The notes under the pieces: generated by a model
Told to the model about the DNA's origin: nothing
What the model saw: only the letters and a program-made list of their open reading frames with translations
Databases searched by the model: none
Shown: piece after piece, positions 1 through 12,450 of the stretch
How the letters are laid out: each line of letters starts with the position of its first letter
Numbering within the stretch: the first letter of the stretch is position 1
Assembly (NCBI RefSeq): GCF_008831285.2
Contig: NC_045145.1
Span: 13,202,802 to 13,266,801, forward strand
From: Nymphaea colorata
Taxonomy: Eukaryota > Streptophyta > Magnoliopsida > Nymphaeales > Nymphaeaceae
DNA: 64,000 nt
Direction: 5' to 3'
Position numbers and translations under genes: made by a program

Positions 1-226
1 GATGGAGAACTCTGGATATTTATTGCTATTATTTCCCTAGCCAGAAGTTCTAATCAGACCATAAAAGTTGATGCATCTTAAAGAAGTTTTCCAGTTTCTT
101 TCTTGTTTTATTTTGTTTCGTTTCTTTATGCTGGCATTCTCTTTTAGTGCTTGGTCCTTTTCTTTTTTCTTTTTCTTTTTTGGGTAAAGTTCCTCTTACT
201 TGGTTCTGGATTGGATTGTTTTACAG

Positions 227-3180
227 TACGCAGAGTGAAGATGGTGCTTGACGTGACAACAGGCTGCAGTTTTTCTTCTATGAAACCTTCTGCTGTAAAC
301 TTGCAGGCACTACGTTCTCGTGTTTCCAACTTACGATCAACCTTTTCAGCTGGATGGGAAGCACTGAGCAAAGTTCGTGTTTTGCCACGTATTTCTGCCA
401 ATGCAAGCTTCTCTCGCAACAGTTTGGCATATATGCAAGCTAGTACACAGTATATCAAACAGGTTTCTTCACTTCTGAAAGTTGGTGTGACAACTCTCCG
501 TAGCAATTCATCATATGATTTAGTGCAAGGTACTTGATTTATGAACCATCTTGTTCTTGTCTTTTTGCCACTCTCTGACATTATCAGTTCCATGTTCGTG
601 CAGAATCATACTCCTGTTCACTTAGACTAAAAAGTTCAACTGAAGATGAAACTGTGCGGATGCAACCTGGATCCAATGAGAAACATGTCTTGTATAACTT
701 TGATCTCTATGGATGTTTTTTTCATACTCTCTAGCTCAAAGTTGCATCTGGGATCACTTATATTCTTAGTGCAGAAAATGTTTTCTTTTACTTATGATGT
801 TAGTAAACCACTGTATTGTGTATCCAGCTTTCCAGACAGTCCAGGTGATGATCTCATTGTTGAAGTTTGGGATTCTAAGGGTATTCTCCATGGGCGTGTC
901 CTTGCTCAATTGGCAACCATTATCGAAAATCCGGTGGGGCATTATCTTTTCCTCATTCTATAAGATTGAGATGGTTCTTGCATGCTGATGTTCATATCTG
1001 GTTATTTCAGAATGACAAACTTCGTTGGTGGTCAATTTATCATGAACCTGAGCATGAACTTGTAGGCAGATTGCAGCTATACATAAACTATACAACTACA
1101 GATGAAAATAGTTCTTTAAAGGTACACATTTACTTAATAATGCCTATTAAACTGTGTTGAAGCTGGTGTTCTTTTAACATTGTGGTCAAGTCCTGAAAGT
1201 CTTAAATTAAGGTTATGTTATTTCTTCTGTTGACCAATTTGAGGACTGCTGGTCAACTTGTACAATATTTTCGGGCAAACAAGTTCAGTAGTTTTTTGTT
1301 TCATAGTTTGAAGCAAGTTAATGTTGTGTGTCATTGCTAGCATTTTATTTTGTGTGACATTTATGTCTCAAGGGTCTGGATTCTTCAGTAACTTTACACA
1401 AAATTTGGCTATATATTGGATTGAGTTGCACAGTTGGAAGGAAAGCTGGTCTTGAATTTAAGCAGTAATGAGCTCTATCCATGTGGTACAGCTTCTTTTC
1501 TTATGTTCCTGTAAACATGTGTTACATGAATCAATCTCCATGGTAGCCTTCTATGTGGCGTTTTTGTATCAGCTAATATGAGCTGTAAAATGCTGTTTGG
1601 CATCCTTATGAAAGAGAGACTAAATTTGCAGCTGCTATTTTGCAATCTAAAAGTTCTAGAAGTAGAACTACTATTTCCCATGGAGTCATCTCATGTGTCT
1701 TATTACTGCATATCCTCTTTGGTTTGAATACAAGGACATTCATGCAATGTATATGTACACACGTGCTTGAGTGTTCTAACTAAATAAATCTTATGTGTTT
1801 TTGTGTTCCAGTGTGGTCCTGTTGCGGAAACTGTGGCATATGACTTGGTTTTGGAAGTTGCTATGAAGATTCAACATTTCCGACAAAGGAATTTGCTACT
1901 GAACGGGTCATGGAAGTGGCTTCTGTTAGAGTTTGCATCTTATTATGGAGTTTCAGATGCTTACTGCAGATTAAGGTGGCATTAGTTTAATTTTCAGTAC
2001 AAACTTCGGTAGCTGACTGTACTAGCATATTAAGTGGAAAATATGATTTTTCCTGTTTTTATTTCTAAGGATGATTGCTCCAACTATTCTTTTATGAATA
2101 TTTTATTCTAGTGATCCAGTGCTAACTCCATAACCCATGTACTTTAGGTATCTTTCTTATGTTATGGATGTTGCTACACCAACTGAAGATTGCTTGGTTT
2201 TAGTACATGATCTACTGCTGCCTGTCGTGAAAAGTCGCAATGAGAACAAACTAAGCCGTCAAGAGGTGGGTTGAAGCATTGTGCTTGTGGCTTCCACCTG
2301 TCACAGTTGATCTTAAGACGTTGAATGTCATTTTCTTTTATCTTTCTCTCGTTGGCACTGAACTAGGGGAACTTTAAGCACATAATAGTATGGTAACATA
2401 AATGTTATCTGGACCAGAAGCGCATCCTGGGGGAGACTGAAGAGCAAATTGAGCAGATCCTAGCACTTCTTTTTGAGAACTACAAATCATTGGATGAATC
2501 ATCAACATCTGGTTTACTGGATGTCATAAGGCCACCTGCTGGTGCACCGGCACCAGCCTTGGTTCCTGCTGTGAAGCTGTACACGCTTCTTCATGATATA
2601 CTATTACCAGAAACACAGTTGGCATTTTGTAGTCATTTCCAGGTACTAGCAAATCTCTCTTTCTGATTTATAAGTGTTTCATTGGGAAAGAAAAGACAGA
2701 ATTTTAAGTGCTTACGATGTGTTTGTCTGTTTGTCTATTTAAAGGTTGCCACCAAGAAAAGATCAAGAAGGCACATGGCAGACACAGACGAATATGTGGC
2801 AAGCAATACTGAAGGAACTTTGACGGATGTTGTGGCCCTTTCCACAGCGTATTCCAAAATGAAAGCACTTTGTATGAATATTAGGAATGAAATTTTCACA
2901 GACATCGAGATCCATAATCAGCATGTTCTTCCCAGGTAGCTCTCTTTATATGTTGTTCACTGATTGGCCTTTTGTTTGACTTGTTTTTTAGCTCATCTAG
3001 ATATATTGTGATTGTTTGAACAAATGCAAGCTACTTTTTTTTTTACTTAAGCTGATGATAGTGATTTAATTGCCTTGCCAAATTAACATGGTTTTTTCTG
3101 GAAGTGGAAAAACCTATGTCACATAGGTACAGGTACAGCAATTTTAGAAAATTTTGGTACAAAGGTACAGAAAAAAAAGA

Positions 3181-3233
<53 letters not shown>

Positions 3234-3839
3234 ACACATTATTAAGACAATTTTTAACAATTTCTTTTATAACTTCTACGTATAATCTCATAAAACATAA
3301 ATAAACTAACAAAAATATGGTTAAAATGTAAGGAAAAATGAGTTTGGATCAGTTCTGACTGGAAACGGATCCAAACGTACCACTTCCATACCACCGTGCC
3401 AGTATTGGCATACCGCCAGACTGGTACAATGCCCACGTACCACTGTGACATGGGGAAAAACTAAGTTGCAACCAAAACTTTCTCTGAACCAATGTTTGCT
3501 TTCATAGTTTTGTTCTAAGCAAAGATTATTACTGATCTTAGTCGTCAACCTCAGGACTGATAGATCTAACTAGTCGCCTAAGCACTAGTCAACTGACTAG
3601 TCCCTAGGTATTAGTCAGTTGGGCCCACAACGAGAACCTGTCAACTGGCTTGGTCATTGACTAACTGGTTCTCAGAGTAGGGTTTTCGAGAAAAAACTTG
3701 TAGAACCATCCAATGTAAAATTTTACTGATTACTAAGTTTAAATTTCCTTTTAATAGCTCTCCTTTACCCTGCTTTCAGCCTTTGTTTTTTAATTAGCTT
3801 TCCTTTGATCTGCATCCAGCCACTATTTTAAATTACACA

Positions 3840-3871
<32 letters not shown>

Positions 3872-3961
3872 ATACACACACACACACACACACACACAGC
3901 AAGCTTATATTGCTAATTGCATATTCTATTCTATGTTTTGTGTATATGTATGCTTGTAGTT

Positions 3962-4036
<75 letters not shown>

Positions 4037-7000
4037 CTTTCTTATTTTTGTTAGACTAGTGATTTTATATGTGACCTCTGAGGAACCTTGATGGTAAATA
4101 GTTAAATTTCGATTTAACATCGAATAGTGCTATATGTAATAAGTGAATTGTGTGGTTGATGTGATTCATATTTCATAATAACGTTTATGCCTTCTATTTG
4201 TTTTTTCACATCAATTCTTGTGTCTATGTGCCTTCTTATTAATATCATTTTAGGCAACGCTCGAACCGACAAGTCCTAACTAGTTCTTTATTACTTTGAC
4301 CAACCTGAGTCCGACTTCTGATTTTGACAACTAAGATACTGATGCAGTTTCTACTAAGTTCTAGGGTCGCCCAAGTGTTGGCTTATTGTTCCTTGTCAGA
4401 ATAGGTCCTGAAGATGCTTCTGAATCCAAAAATCTCCTCAGCTTGTTATCATTTGGTTTTCTCTCAAACAAACATGGTCAGTTTTGCATCTTGAATCATC
4501 AATTTAGTTGACTAGCTGACTGACATTCTTATGCCATCAACTTGTCTAAATTTTCTTGAGTAGCGAGCCTATTTGTAATAACATGCATTTCTTTTCTGAA
4601 AAATTTCTGCATGGTTTCCACCCATTGTATTGACGCTTGTTTGAAATTTTACTTATTTATTTATTGGTTACAACTTACAATTGGACTTGTCTGCTGTTTA
4701 TAGCTTTGTAGACCTTCCAAACATCTCTGCATCAATATACAGTGTGGAACTTTGTAGTAGATTGCGTGCATTCTTAGTTGCATGTCCTCCATCGGGGCCT
4801 TCGCCATATGTCACAGATCTTGTGATTGCAACTGCAGACTTTCAGAGGGATCTTTCCAACTGGAATATCAGGTAACAGTTTCTTCAGCTTAACTAAAACA
4901 CTGCTGACTGGTAACAATTTACGCAAACATACAAATGTTATCTATTTGTGATCTTTCTGCTTTCTTTCTGATCTGCCAGTCCTATCAAAGGTGGTGTTGA
5001 TGCAAAAGAGTTATTTCACTTGTACATTGTCCTGTGGATAGAAGACAAGCGGCATGTACTTCTCGAAACATGCAAGCTTGATAAGGCAAGAATTGTTTTC
5101 ATTTTTTTCTCTGCAAAAACTTTTCATTTTTTCTTTGGGAAATCGTCAAGTCTCTCTCTCTCTCTCTCCCCCTCACTCTCACACCACATGCACATATATA
5201 CGATTGATATTATACGTATAGAAAAGACTGGTAATAGCAAATTGCTGATAAAAACGTCTAGATCAATGGTTTGGCATGGATTGTGGATTGCCCAACTATG
5301 ATGTGATTTAGTTATTGATATAACAACCCAGCTCACTACCACACTAAACTCGGACTCCTAGCTTGGTGGATCCCAACTAGGCCCTTGGCAGTTTCAATTT
5401 CTGTCTTAAAAGGGCTAGGAACTAGGACAACAAGTCATTTCTTAACAATGGCTAAGAACTAGGACAACAAGTCATTTAGAAACCATTTACAAAGACTCAA
5501 AAATTTTCAAGAATCTTCTATACGAGACTAAACTTTCTTACTATGGGGTATTATAATTTATCCCCCTTAAGGCACATACCTTAGCACCTGTAGGACCCTA
5601 AGTCCAAGTATTGAACTTGACTCTAATACCAACTGTAACTCTGGTCTACTCCCACACTGATCTCAGACTCCTAGCTTGGTGAATCTCAATTGCCTCTTGG
5701 TAGTTTTGATTCCAGCCCCAAAAGGCGCTAGGAAGAAGAAGAACAAATAATTTAGCCAACCTCTTATAGACCCGCGAAGATTCCAATAACCTTTTGTACG
5801 GGACATGGGGGGCATTACATCAACTTTTTTTTTTCAGTTTCTAGTTTGGATGTGAAATCATATAAAAATGATTTTCTGCACTATGTGGATCAATAGTAGT
5901 AGGCCTAAAGTTAGATACCATCCTTGCATTCTGCTAATAAAAGAAATTGCAGCATGTAGGTGGCAATACTAGGTGTGATAGATAGTATGAATGAATGGAT
6001 GCGACTCTCTCTGCAATTTTATAAAAAGGAGAGAAAAAAGCACATTGAGCTATGGTTGAAAAGAAAGGGTGATTTTTAAGCTCCATTATTTAGACCTCCT
6101 TTAGTTGGTGCTATAAAACTTAATTCTGTGTTAGTTTCTAACTGAACTTACATAAATTTTTTTTACTCAGGTAAAATGGTCTGGGGTGAAGACCCAGCAC
6201 CTGACTACTCCTTTTGTGGATGAGATGTATGATCGTCTAAAGGAGACACTGAATGAATATGAGATTATTATTTGCCGTTGGCCAGAATATACATTTGTTC
6301 TTGAAAATGTGAGACTCATGTATTATATTAAAAAATTGTATTTGAACCAGTTTATTTGTTAGGTTGAACTCACTCAATAGTTATCTGATTTCACAAGGCT
6401 ATTGCTGATGTGGAGAAGTCGCTTATAGAAGCATTAGAAAAACAGTATGCAGATGTCTTAGCGCCACTAAAGGAGAGTCTGACTCCAAAAAAGTTTGGAC
6501 TCAAATATGTTCAGAAGCTTGCAAAGCGACACTCTCTATCTCCTTACTCTGTTCCAGAAGAGGTGAGTTCCTTTCTTTATCCTGGTTCTTTAGGGGGGAC
6601 TTTCGGTTGCTCTGAAAAGGAATTTCAGGATGAACTGGATGGGTGAATTTCACCTGCTTGTACATCCTGAAACAAACATGGGTGAATCTTTTACAGCCTA
6701 ACTCAAATCTTCTGGAAAGTGGTTGGTCCTCAGGAGGATGTCCAACTACTTTTTCTGAATCACTTTACCCTCCATACAGCTTTTCCTGCTCTTTTATTTA
6801 ATTTGACAGTTGGTAACTTCTGTGCCCTACAGCTCGCAATTTTCCTGAACACTATAAAAAGATGGCTTGATGTTCTGCAGCCCAAGATTGAAGCACAATT
6901 AAAATCTTGGGTTGCCTGCATTCCTGATGGTGGAAGCGTATCTGCTGGTGAACGGCTTAGTGAAATCACAGTGATGCTGAGGTCAAAGTTCCGCAATTAC

Positions 7001-8694
7001 CTTCAAGCAGTTGTGGAGAAACTCTGTGACAATGTAAGGTTTTTTACCAATGTTGTAAAAAGTGTCCCGTAGCCTGTATCGGTCAGCCTAATAGATATGT
7101 TGTGTTGTAAAGTATCGCATTGTATCGTAAAATTATCTTTTAATTCAAAGAAATCAGAAAATAGAGAAAAATCAATTAAAAAATTTGTGACTCATCCCAT
7201 GCAAGAAAATTAGAGCTTTCATGGTTTTTTATGACCATTCAGTTATTTCAAGACCTCAAGGAGTACAAGTCATGCATGAAACTTATTTATTTTGATACCC
7301 ATTTACTATCTTTTAAAGAATTCAAATAACCATTCATATATTGCCAAAAAGAAACTTATAGTCCACGTTTATTCTATAATTTAATCATTTATTAAAACCA
7401 ACATAGCCAATAATGTTTATATTAAGTTTAAAGCATGTTACATTTTACACTACTTTGTAGGTGCTTAGAGTTGCTTGGCACATAAACTGTGTAGTGGCTA
7501 CTAGTTACTCCATACATGCTCACTGATTGCATATGACTAGTAAAACTCATGAAATATGAGACCCATTATGCATTGCTCAATCCTATAGATTGGGTGATAC
7601 ATGTTATCTTCTCCGAAACTTTTAAAAGTCAAATTGAGCCATTGACAGCTCGAGGTCACATTCTTTAAATGAAAATAATCAGAAAAAATAGGAAAAATCA
7701 ACAAAAAAAAGTATTGCTGATTCCATGCAACGAAATTAAAGTTTTCATAATTTTGATCTGCATCATATGATACTGGAATTTGTATCATACGATACATATA
7801 CAATACACTATGTATTTGTGATATGGGTGGTGTACCATATCGTAAAATAAAAAGAGATGATACGTATCCATATTGTACGATATGTACAACACTGGTTTTT
7901 ACTGAAATTTGTTTCACTTTTACTGATTTTCAATGTCCTGCATGCCACAATAATTAACTAAAACTTTACAAGATGTTTTCTGGTCATATTTACCTATTTG
8001 CAGACTCGAGTTCAAAGTGCAACAAAACTGAAAAAAATTATACAAGATACCAAGGAAGCGGTGGGAGAATCTGAGATCAGAGAGAGAATGCAGCCTCTTA
8101 AAGCTCAACTAGTAGACACTATTGACCACCTTCATGGTGTCTTTGAGAGCCATGTCTTCTTGGCAATATGCCGTGGTTACTGGGACAGAATGGGGCAGGT
8201 ATGTTTCGGCTATAATATTTCAGAAACATTATATGTTCTCCAGGAGATTTTTTTTTTTATTTCTTTCACATTACAGGATGTGCTTAGCTTTCTTGAAAAC
8301 AGAAAAGAGAACAGGTCATGGTATAAGGCTTCACGGGTTACCGTTGCTGTGAGTATTGCTACTTAATTTCTTGTCTTGAGACATTTTTTTGGCCTCGTGT
8401 TCTTAATGAACATAGATTCTAGCACTGGGGCTGTTCCAAGGAAGTGATGTATGGCTGTTGGTATCTTTCATTGATTCTCATGTGTTTGTTGGATGAGTAG
8501 TCTGTCTGGTATCTTACTGTGTCTGATCCTGCATGCAGATTCTGGATGATACTTTTGCTTCTCAGATGCAGAGATTGCAGGGTAATGCTATGCAAGAAAA
8601 AGACCTAGAACCACCTAGATCTGTCATGGAAGTGAGATCGATACTCTGTAAAGATGCACCGAACCATAAGGACTCAAATTACTTCTACTACTAA
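227..8694 (+). CDS. C2/MUN-like (UNC13-related) plant protein, 3' part of gene
   Basis: Sixteen exons join in one frame to 834 codons ending in TAA at 8692-8694: 227-529, 604-691, 828-933, 1011-1121, 1812-1975, 2148-2265, 2418-2642, 2745-2935, 4704-4871, 4980-5085, 6171-6308, 6398-6562, 6833-7033, 8004-8198, 8277-8348, 8539-8694. Every junction restores the codon phase. Visible residues about 131-205 form a C2-like segment (DDLIVEVWDSKG, then KLRWWSIYHEPEHELVG). The rest is a long helical region with conserved blocks such as YYGVSDAYCRLRYLSYVMDV, SLDESSTSGL, GYWDRMGQ and the C-terminal EKDLEPPRSVMEVRS. I recognise the family of Arabidopsis At4g24610/At5g65440 (old database name 'pesticidal crystal cry8Ba protein', misleading). 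Family proteins are about 1,100 residues, so roughly 300 N-terminal residues lie left of the window. A membrane-traffic role like that of UNC13/PATROL1 proteins is inference only. No stop or frameshift interrupts the exons. Confidence 0.9.
3114..3453. mobile_element. hAT-type MITE, CTATGTCAC family
   Basis: A 340-bp element in the intron 2936-4703. Its ends are CTATGTCACATAGGTAC and, on the other strand, CCATGTCACAGTGGTAC. It is flanked by a perfect 8-bp duplication GGAAAAAC at 3106-3113 and 3454-3461. The interior carries a (GT)11 run followed by (AT)n at 3181-3231. There is no ORF of note. The 8-bp duplication points to the hAT superfamily. Confidence 0.85.
3537..4335. mobile_element. hAT-type non-autonomous element, CTTAGTYGTCAA termini
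   Basis: A 799-bp element in the same intron as the previous MITE, 83 bp away. The ends are CTTAGTCGTCAA and inverted CTTAGTTGTCAA. The flanks TTACTGAT (3529-3536) and ATACTGAT (4336-4343) match at 7 of 8 bases. Subterminal sequence is rich in ACTAGTC/GACTAGT motifs near the left end. The interior holds (TC)n, (AC)n and a 72-bp (TA)n tract at 3963-4034. No coding capacity is visible. Confidence 0.7.
3963..4034. repeat. (TA)n microsatellite
   Basis: An uninterrupted TA dinucleotide run of about 36 units inside the element at 3537-4335. Confidence 0.97.
5086..6170 (+). other. GC-AG intron of the C2/MUN-like gene
   Basis: The upstream exon must end at codon AAG (5083-5085) to continue in frame with GTAAAATGG at 6171, which rebuilds the family motif KLDK-VKWSG. 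The donor is therefore AAG|GCAAGA and no GT lies at a usable position. AAG|GCAAG is the standard consensus of the rare GC-AG class. The intron also holds a TRIM copy (5319-5819). Confidence 0.8.
5319..5819 (-). mobile_element. TRIM-type retrotransposon, copy 1
   Basis: Two related LTR-like blocks (about 5319-5550 and 5634-5819) flank a short interior with the primer-site-like TTGGTATTAGAG (minus strand) and a TTAAGGGGG purine tract. The LTRs share the family text seen at 16599-17047. It lies inside the GC-AG intron of the C2/MUN-like gene. No coding capacity is present. Confidence 0.75.
7048..7894. mobile_element. hAT-type element, CAATGTTGTA termini, GTATCG arrays
   Basis: An 847-bp element in the intron 7034-8003. 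It begins CAATGTTGTAAAAAG, 14 bases after the splice donor, and ends in inverted form with TACAACACTG. Flanks TTTTTTAC (7040-7047) and GTTTTTAC (7895-7902) match at 7 of 8 bases. Subterminal zones are rich in GTATCG/CGATAC words, best preserved on the right (ATACGATACATA). Related to the elements at 27686-28370 and 52944-53618. Confidence 0.75.
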
Positions 8695-9012
8695 ATCCTT
8701 CTTGTATATATGTTCAGGCTGAGGGGGAGAGCGTCAGCTTTTGGCTGAAAGTTTGATTTATGATAATTTACTGAAGCCCTACATGAAAGAAATCTCTCCA
8801 ATTGTTTGGTCCTCCTTGACCCATTGACCGTGTAGAATACTATTATTACAATGTTACGGTTGCTGCAGCATTTCTGCACAGGTAGAGGTTTAGTAAGTTG
8901 AAGGCAAACACGATTGCCAATAAGCAGGAAAACTTGACCGACAAAAAGAGAAACTGAACTTGTGTATCCGTTACGAAAAAAAGCTGCATATTTTTGTTGT
9001 GTCCATTGTTTC

Positions 9013-9018
9013 AATAAA
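9013..9018 (+). terminator. AATAAA polyadenylation signal of the C2/MUN-like gene
   Basis: The only AATAAA in the first 330 bases after the stop codon at 8694, a normal distance for a plant 3' UTR. Cleavage would be expected around 9030-9050. Confidence 0.5.
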
Positions 9019-9049
9019 AGCAACTATTTTATATGTATGTTTATTAGCA

Positions 9050-11690
9050 CTTATGTGCATGGCGGAGCTCTAGGTCTCTGAGTCACAGGATTATGATTCG
9101 ATTTGAAAGAACACTTCAAGGGTTCCATTACGATTGACCTTTGTGAAATATAAGAATTTTTTGCCTTCAGTAAATGGCGAATCCCTCTCCTTTCAGTAGA
9201 CGTTGTTGGAGCGTCATATGCACTGAACCGAGTAAAATTATTCGACCTACTCAAACCTTGACGGCAACTTCTTCACACGCAAAATTTTGATATGTAGACA
9301 TGAAACTCCTGCAGAGACAGGGCTTGTCGGCGGGACAAGGCAACCGAGGGCTCAGGGGTTATATCCTAGTCATCCTATCAAATTCAGTGGGCGTCCAAGG
9401 ACCTTTGGCAGTAAAGTGTTAGTATGTTCAGAACCCGTTATGGCATGGTTAGGTTCGTATTAAGAAAGTGATTTAGAAATCGAAGTGGTTGTTTGTGAAG
9501 GTGGCCTGATTTTAACGACAGATGGAGAGTTTTGCCAGGGGGGATGCCAAAATTCATCGTCCGAACGTCAGAAAGCATATAGAGCAAGATCTGAGCATGT
9601 TGAGAAAGGCCAAACACATTAACTGCTTGGGAAGCTTTTCGAATTAATACTTACATGTCTAGTAAAGTGCTGAACATTGTAAATCAGTGCTACTGAATCA
9701 GTGTTGAACCTTGTAATGCAGGACAACTATTACACATGAATCATGATGTTTCAGGTGTCGGTAGTGCCAATATAATTCTGACTCCAAAATAAGTAGAAAT
9801 GAAGAGTGGAAACTTCAGACCCATTGCCTTGTGCGAGAGGAAGAGAGAGATGCAAAGATGTAAAAGGTACAAAAAAAAAAAGTAAAAGGAAAATACATAA
9901 CATAAAAATAGGGAGAGGGGGCTAGTCCATAACAATAGACTAGTTGATGGACGTTAGCCTACACCCTAAAGGAGATGGAAGCACTTGAGCTCAATGAATC
10001 CCGAAAGACTCGACCTTTACATTCCTCTCAGATCCACCGCCAACAACAATTGAACTAAAAGTCATCATAAGTTAAGAGTGGTGAGGCAGCAGGGGAAAGG
10101 AGCAAAAGAGCAGCGAATAGGGTGTGTGTGGGGGGAATGCCATAATAGACAAAGATCATGATTTAATAAGCGAGACGCAAAAGAAAGGATAGGAGACAAA
10201 CCAGATGAACAAAAATGGTAGCAATTGGCTAGAAGTAAGTAAATGCATTAAAGGTGGTCAAAGGTTTTGATGTGACGATAGTTGTACCAAAAAAAGAAAG
10301 AAAGTCATGGGGGTCACCAAGCAACATGAGAGGAGTTGTGACAAGTCATACATCGAGGTTGATCATAAGTGAAAGTAAGAGAGGGACACAAAAAGAGGAA
10401 GTAATGTAGAGAAGAAAAACAAAGATAAGGCAAATAAATGGAAGGATTAATGAAGGCAAATGCATCCTTTGTATAACATGCTTCTTTCCATTCCAATATT
10501 TTATTTCCATCTCAATCTTTTCGTTTTTATTTGTGGAAGGAGTGACAATACACACTTCTTTTCTTTCTTTACGTTTTTCTTGTTTTCTTTCGTTCCATTC
10601 AAACATATTTTTCATATGATCCTTTATTTTTTTCTATTTGTAAATTTGACACAATTTACTATTTCTTTTCCTTTCATTTTGTTCTACTTCCCTCCACCTG
10701 TACATATTGCAATTATCAACCAATATCGCTTTATCTTTTGATTTTATAAACATTGTACGGAGTTCAAAAGATAGTTCAAATTAAATTTAAAAATAACAAA
10801 TAAACTTATATTATCAATGATACAATACTTATCAATTGATATGTACAGTCATATTGATCACACTAATTGCCAACTTGGCACAAGAAGTTGACCTCCTTCT
10901 CCTCACCTTTGAGATTTACAATTGCTTACGGGCCTAGGCAGGAGATAATACACTATTCAACTTGAGTATTACACTTTACACTGTTTGCATCCCAGGAGAT
11001 AGCAGCCAAGTGAATTGAACCAATGACACGAAGCTACCAAGCTTCAATAATGCCAGCGCAACCAACTACACCATGTCGTTTGCGACTCCTAACAAAAATG
11101 TTTAAAAAAGATAATGTATCCAACTAGCAAATCATATTCAGAATCCTAGTTTTGGGGCTGACTTTAGATATTCGATTCTTAAAGGCTGTGGTTTTAAAGA
11201 TACCCTTTGATGGCAGCAACTATAGCTTCTTATTTTTTCCCATCTTTCTCTTTCTATTCGTTCACTCTTCCAGGTCCTTTTGGTCAATCTCTTTCTGTTT
11301 TTCCTTTTTTCTGTGTTATTTTTTTGTTCTCTCTCTGCCCTCTTCATCAATGAGCCTTCTTACGGTTGAAGATTTGAAACCCTCAAGTTAGGTTTCTCCT
11401 TGTTGTGAAAACCTTCCATGACATTAAGGGTTTCTGCTGATCTTTCCGTTATTTTTGCTTGCATGCTCAGGCCAATGGATGGTTACTGCAGCTGTTGTTG
11501 CTTTTCGCCAGGATTTCTCCTACATATCTCAAATTAGGGCAAGAAATTTTATCCTCAATCTGAAAACAATGATTTTGTCCATTTCCTATGCAGGATTGAA
11601 CTCCAAGGCTCGCTAAAAGCTGAATTTATCGCCAGATCCGACAGTAGGGCAAGGACCATCAAACCCCACATGACCGAGCGAGTAAAAGAG
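9050..11690. other. Intergenic region, nothing recognised
   Basis: Between the first gene's 3' UTR and the RhoGAP promoter. ORFs here are short and unconserved in look. The stretch 10380-10740 is purine-rich then pyrimidine-rich, which explains its low-complexity ORFs. I see no transposon with recognisable ends. Confidence 0.5.
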
Positions 11691-11899
11691 ATGGGAGGGA
11701 CGGGAAGGAAAAAGAAATGTCCCCTCCTATCTCATGCCACAAGAGGGCGCCCGCGGGAGCCGCGCCCCATCTGACGCCCCCTGCCCAACCAGTTACTCCG
11801 TGCCATGCCCCCCACACCTCAAACCGGACCAACCCATCGTGTACGGTGCAGCAGTACTACGAAACGGGCCACTCCAAAAACAGTCACCTTAACCTCCGG

Positions 11900-12450
11900 G
11901 TTTCTGTTTCGCCATTGGACAGAGTTCCCTCACCCTCACCCTCCTCACCTTCCTCACCCCCCTTCTCTCGCTCTCTCTCTCTCTCTCCCTCCCCTTTTTT
12001 CATCCTCCTCCCCCTCCTGACTCGTCGCCCTACTCACGCCTTTGGTTTCTTGTTTCGGTATGCATCAAGTGCACGCGTCTATCCTGTTGTTTCTTTTCCT
12101 TCATTTTTTCCCCTTTCTCTTTCACCTCCTCATCCGCCAGCGGATCCCTTATATGTACGTTCCAATTCTTTCGTCGTTCGGGTGGTGTTGTGCTCTGCCG
12201 GAGGCTAATCAACTTTGAACGCAAATTGCAGGCTTTCGTTGATGGTTCTGATTAACATTGGGTATGGTTTCACTCAGTACGGACGTGTCTCAGGTATTAC
12301 GCGGCGGCCAATATACGTCTGTTTTTTTGGCTTTCGTTTTCTTCTTGATTGCTGCCTCTGAATTTTAAAGATCTAAGTGAAGGGGATGACTGCGCGTGCA
12401 TCCATGCTGACACGTGTGTTTCATGTGATGCGCAGGGAGACAGCTGCTCG
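11900..12450 (+). promoter_or_regulatory. Probable promoter and leader of the PH-RhoGAP gene
   Basis: A pyrimidine-rich tract at 11930-12010 ((CT)n and CCTC runs) is typical of plant leaders. A possible 5' UTR intron runs from 12294 (CTCAG|GTATTA) to 12435 (GATGCGCAG), which would bring the start codon 15 bases into the second leader exon. The transcription start cannot be fixed from sequence. Confidence 0.4.

Noticed and set aside
11717-12208. 163-codon plus-strand ORF
   Set aside because: Low-complexity Pro/Ser-rich translation of a pyrimidine-rich leader region, with no conserved motif.
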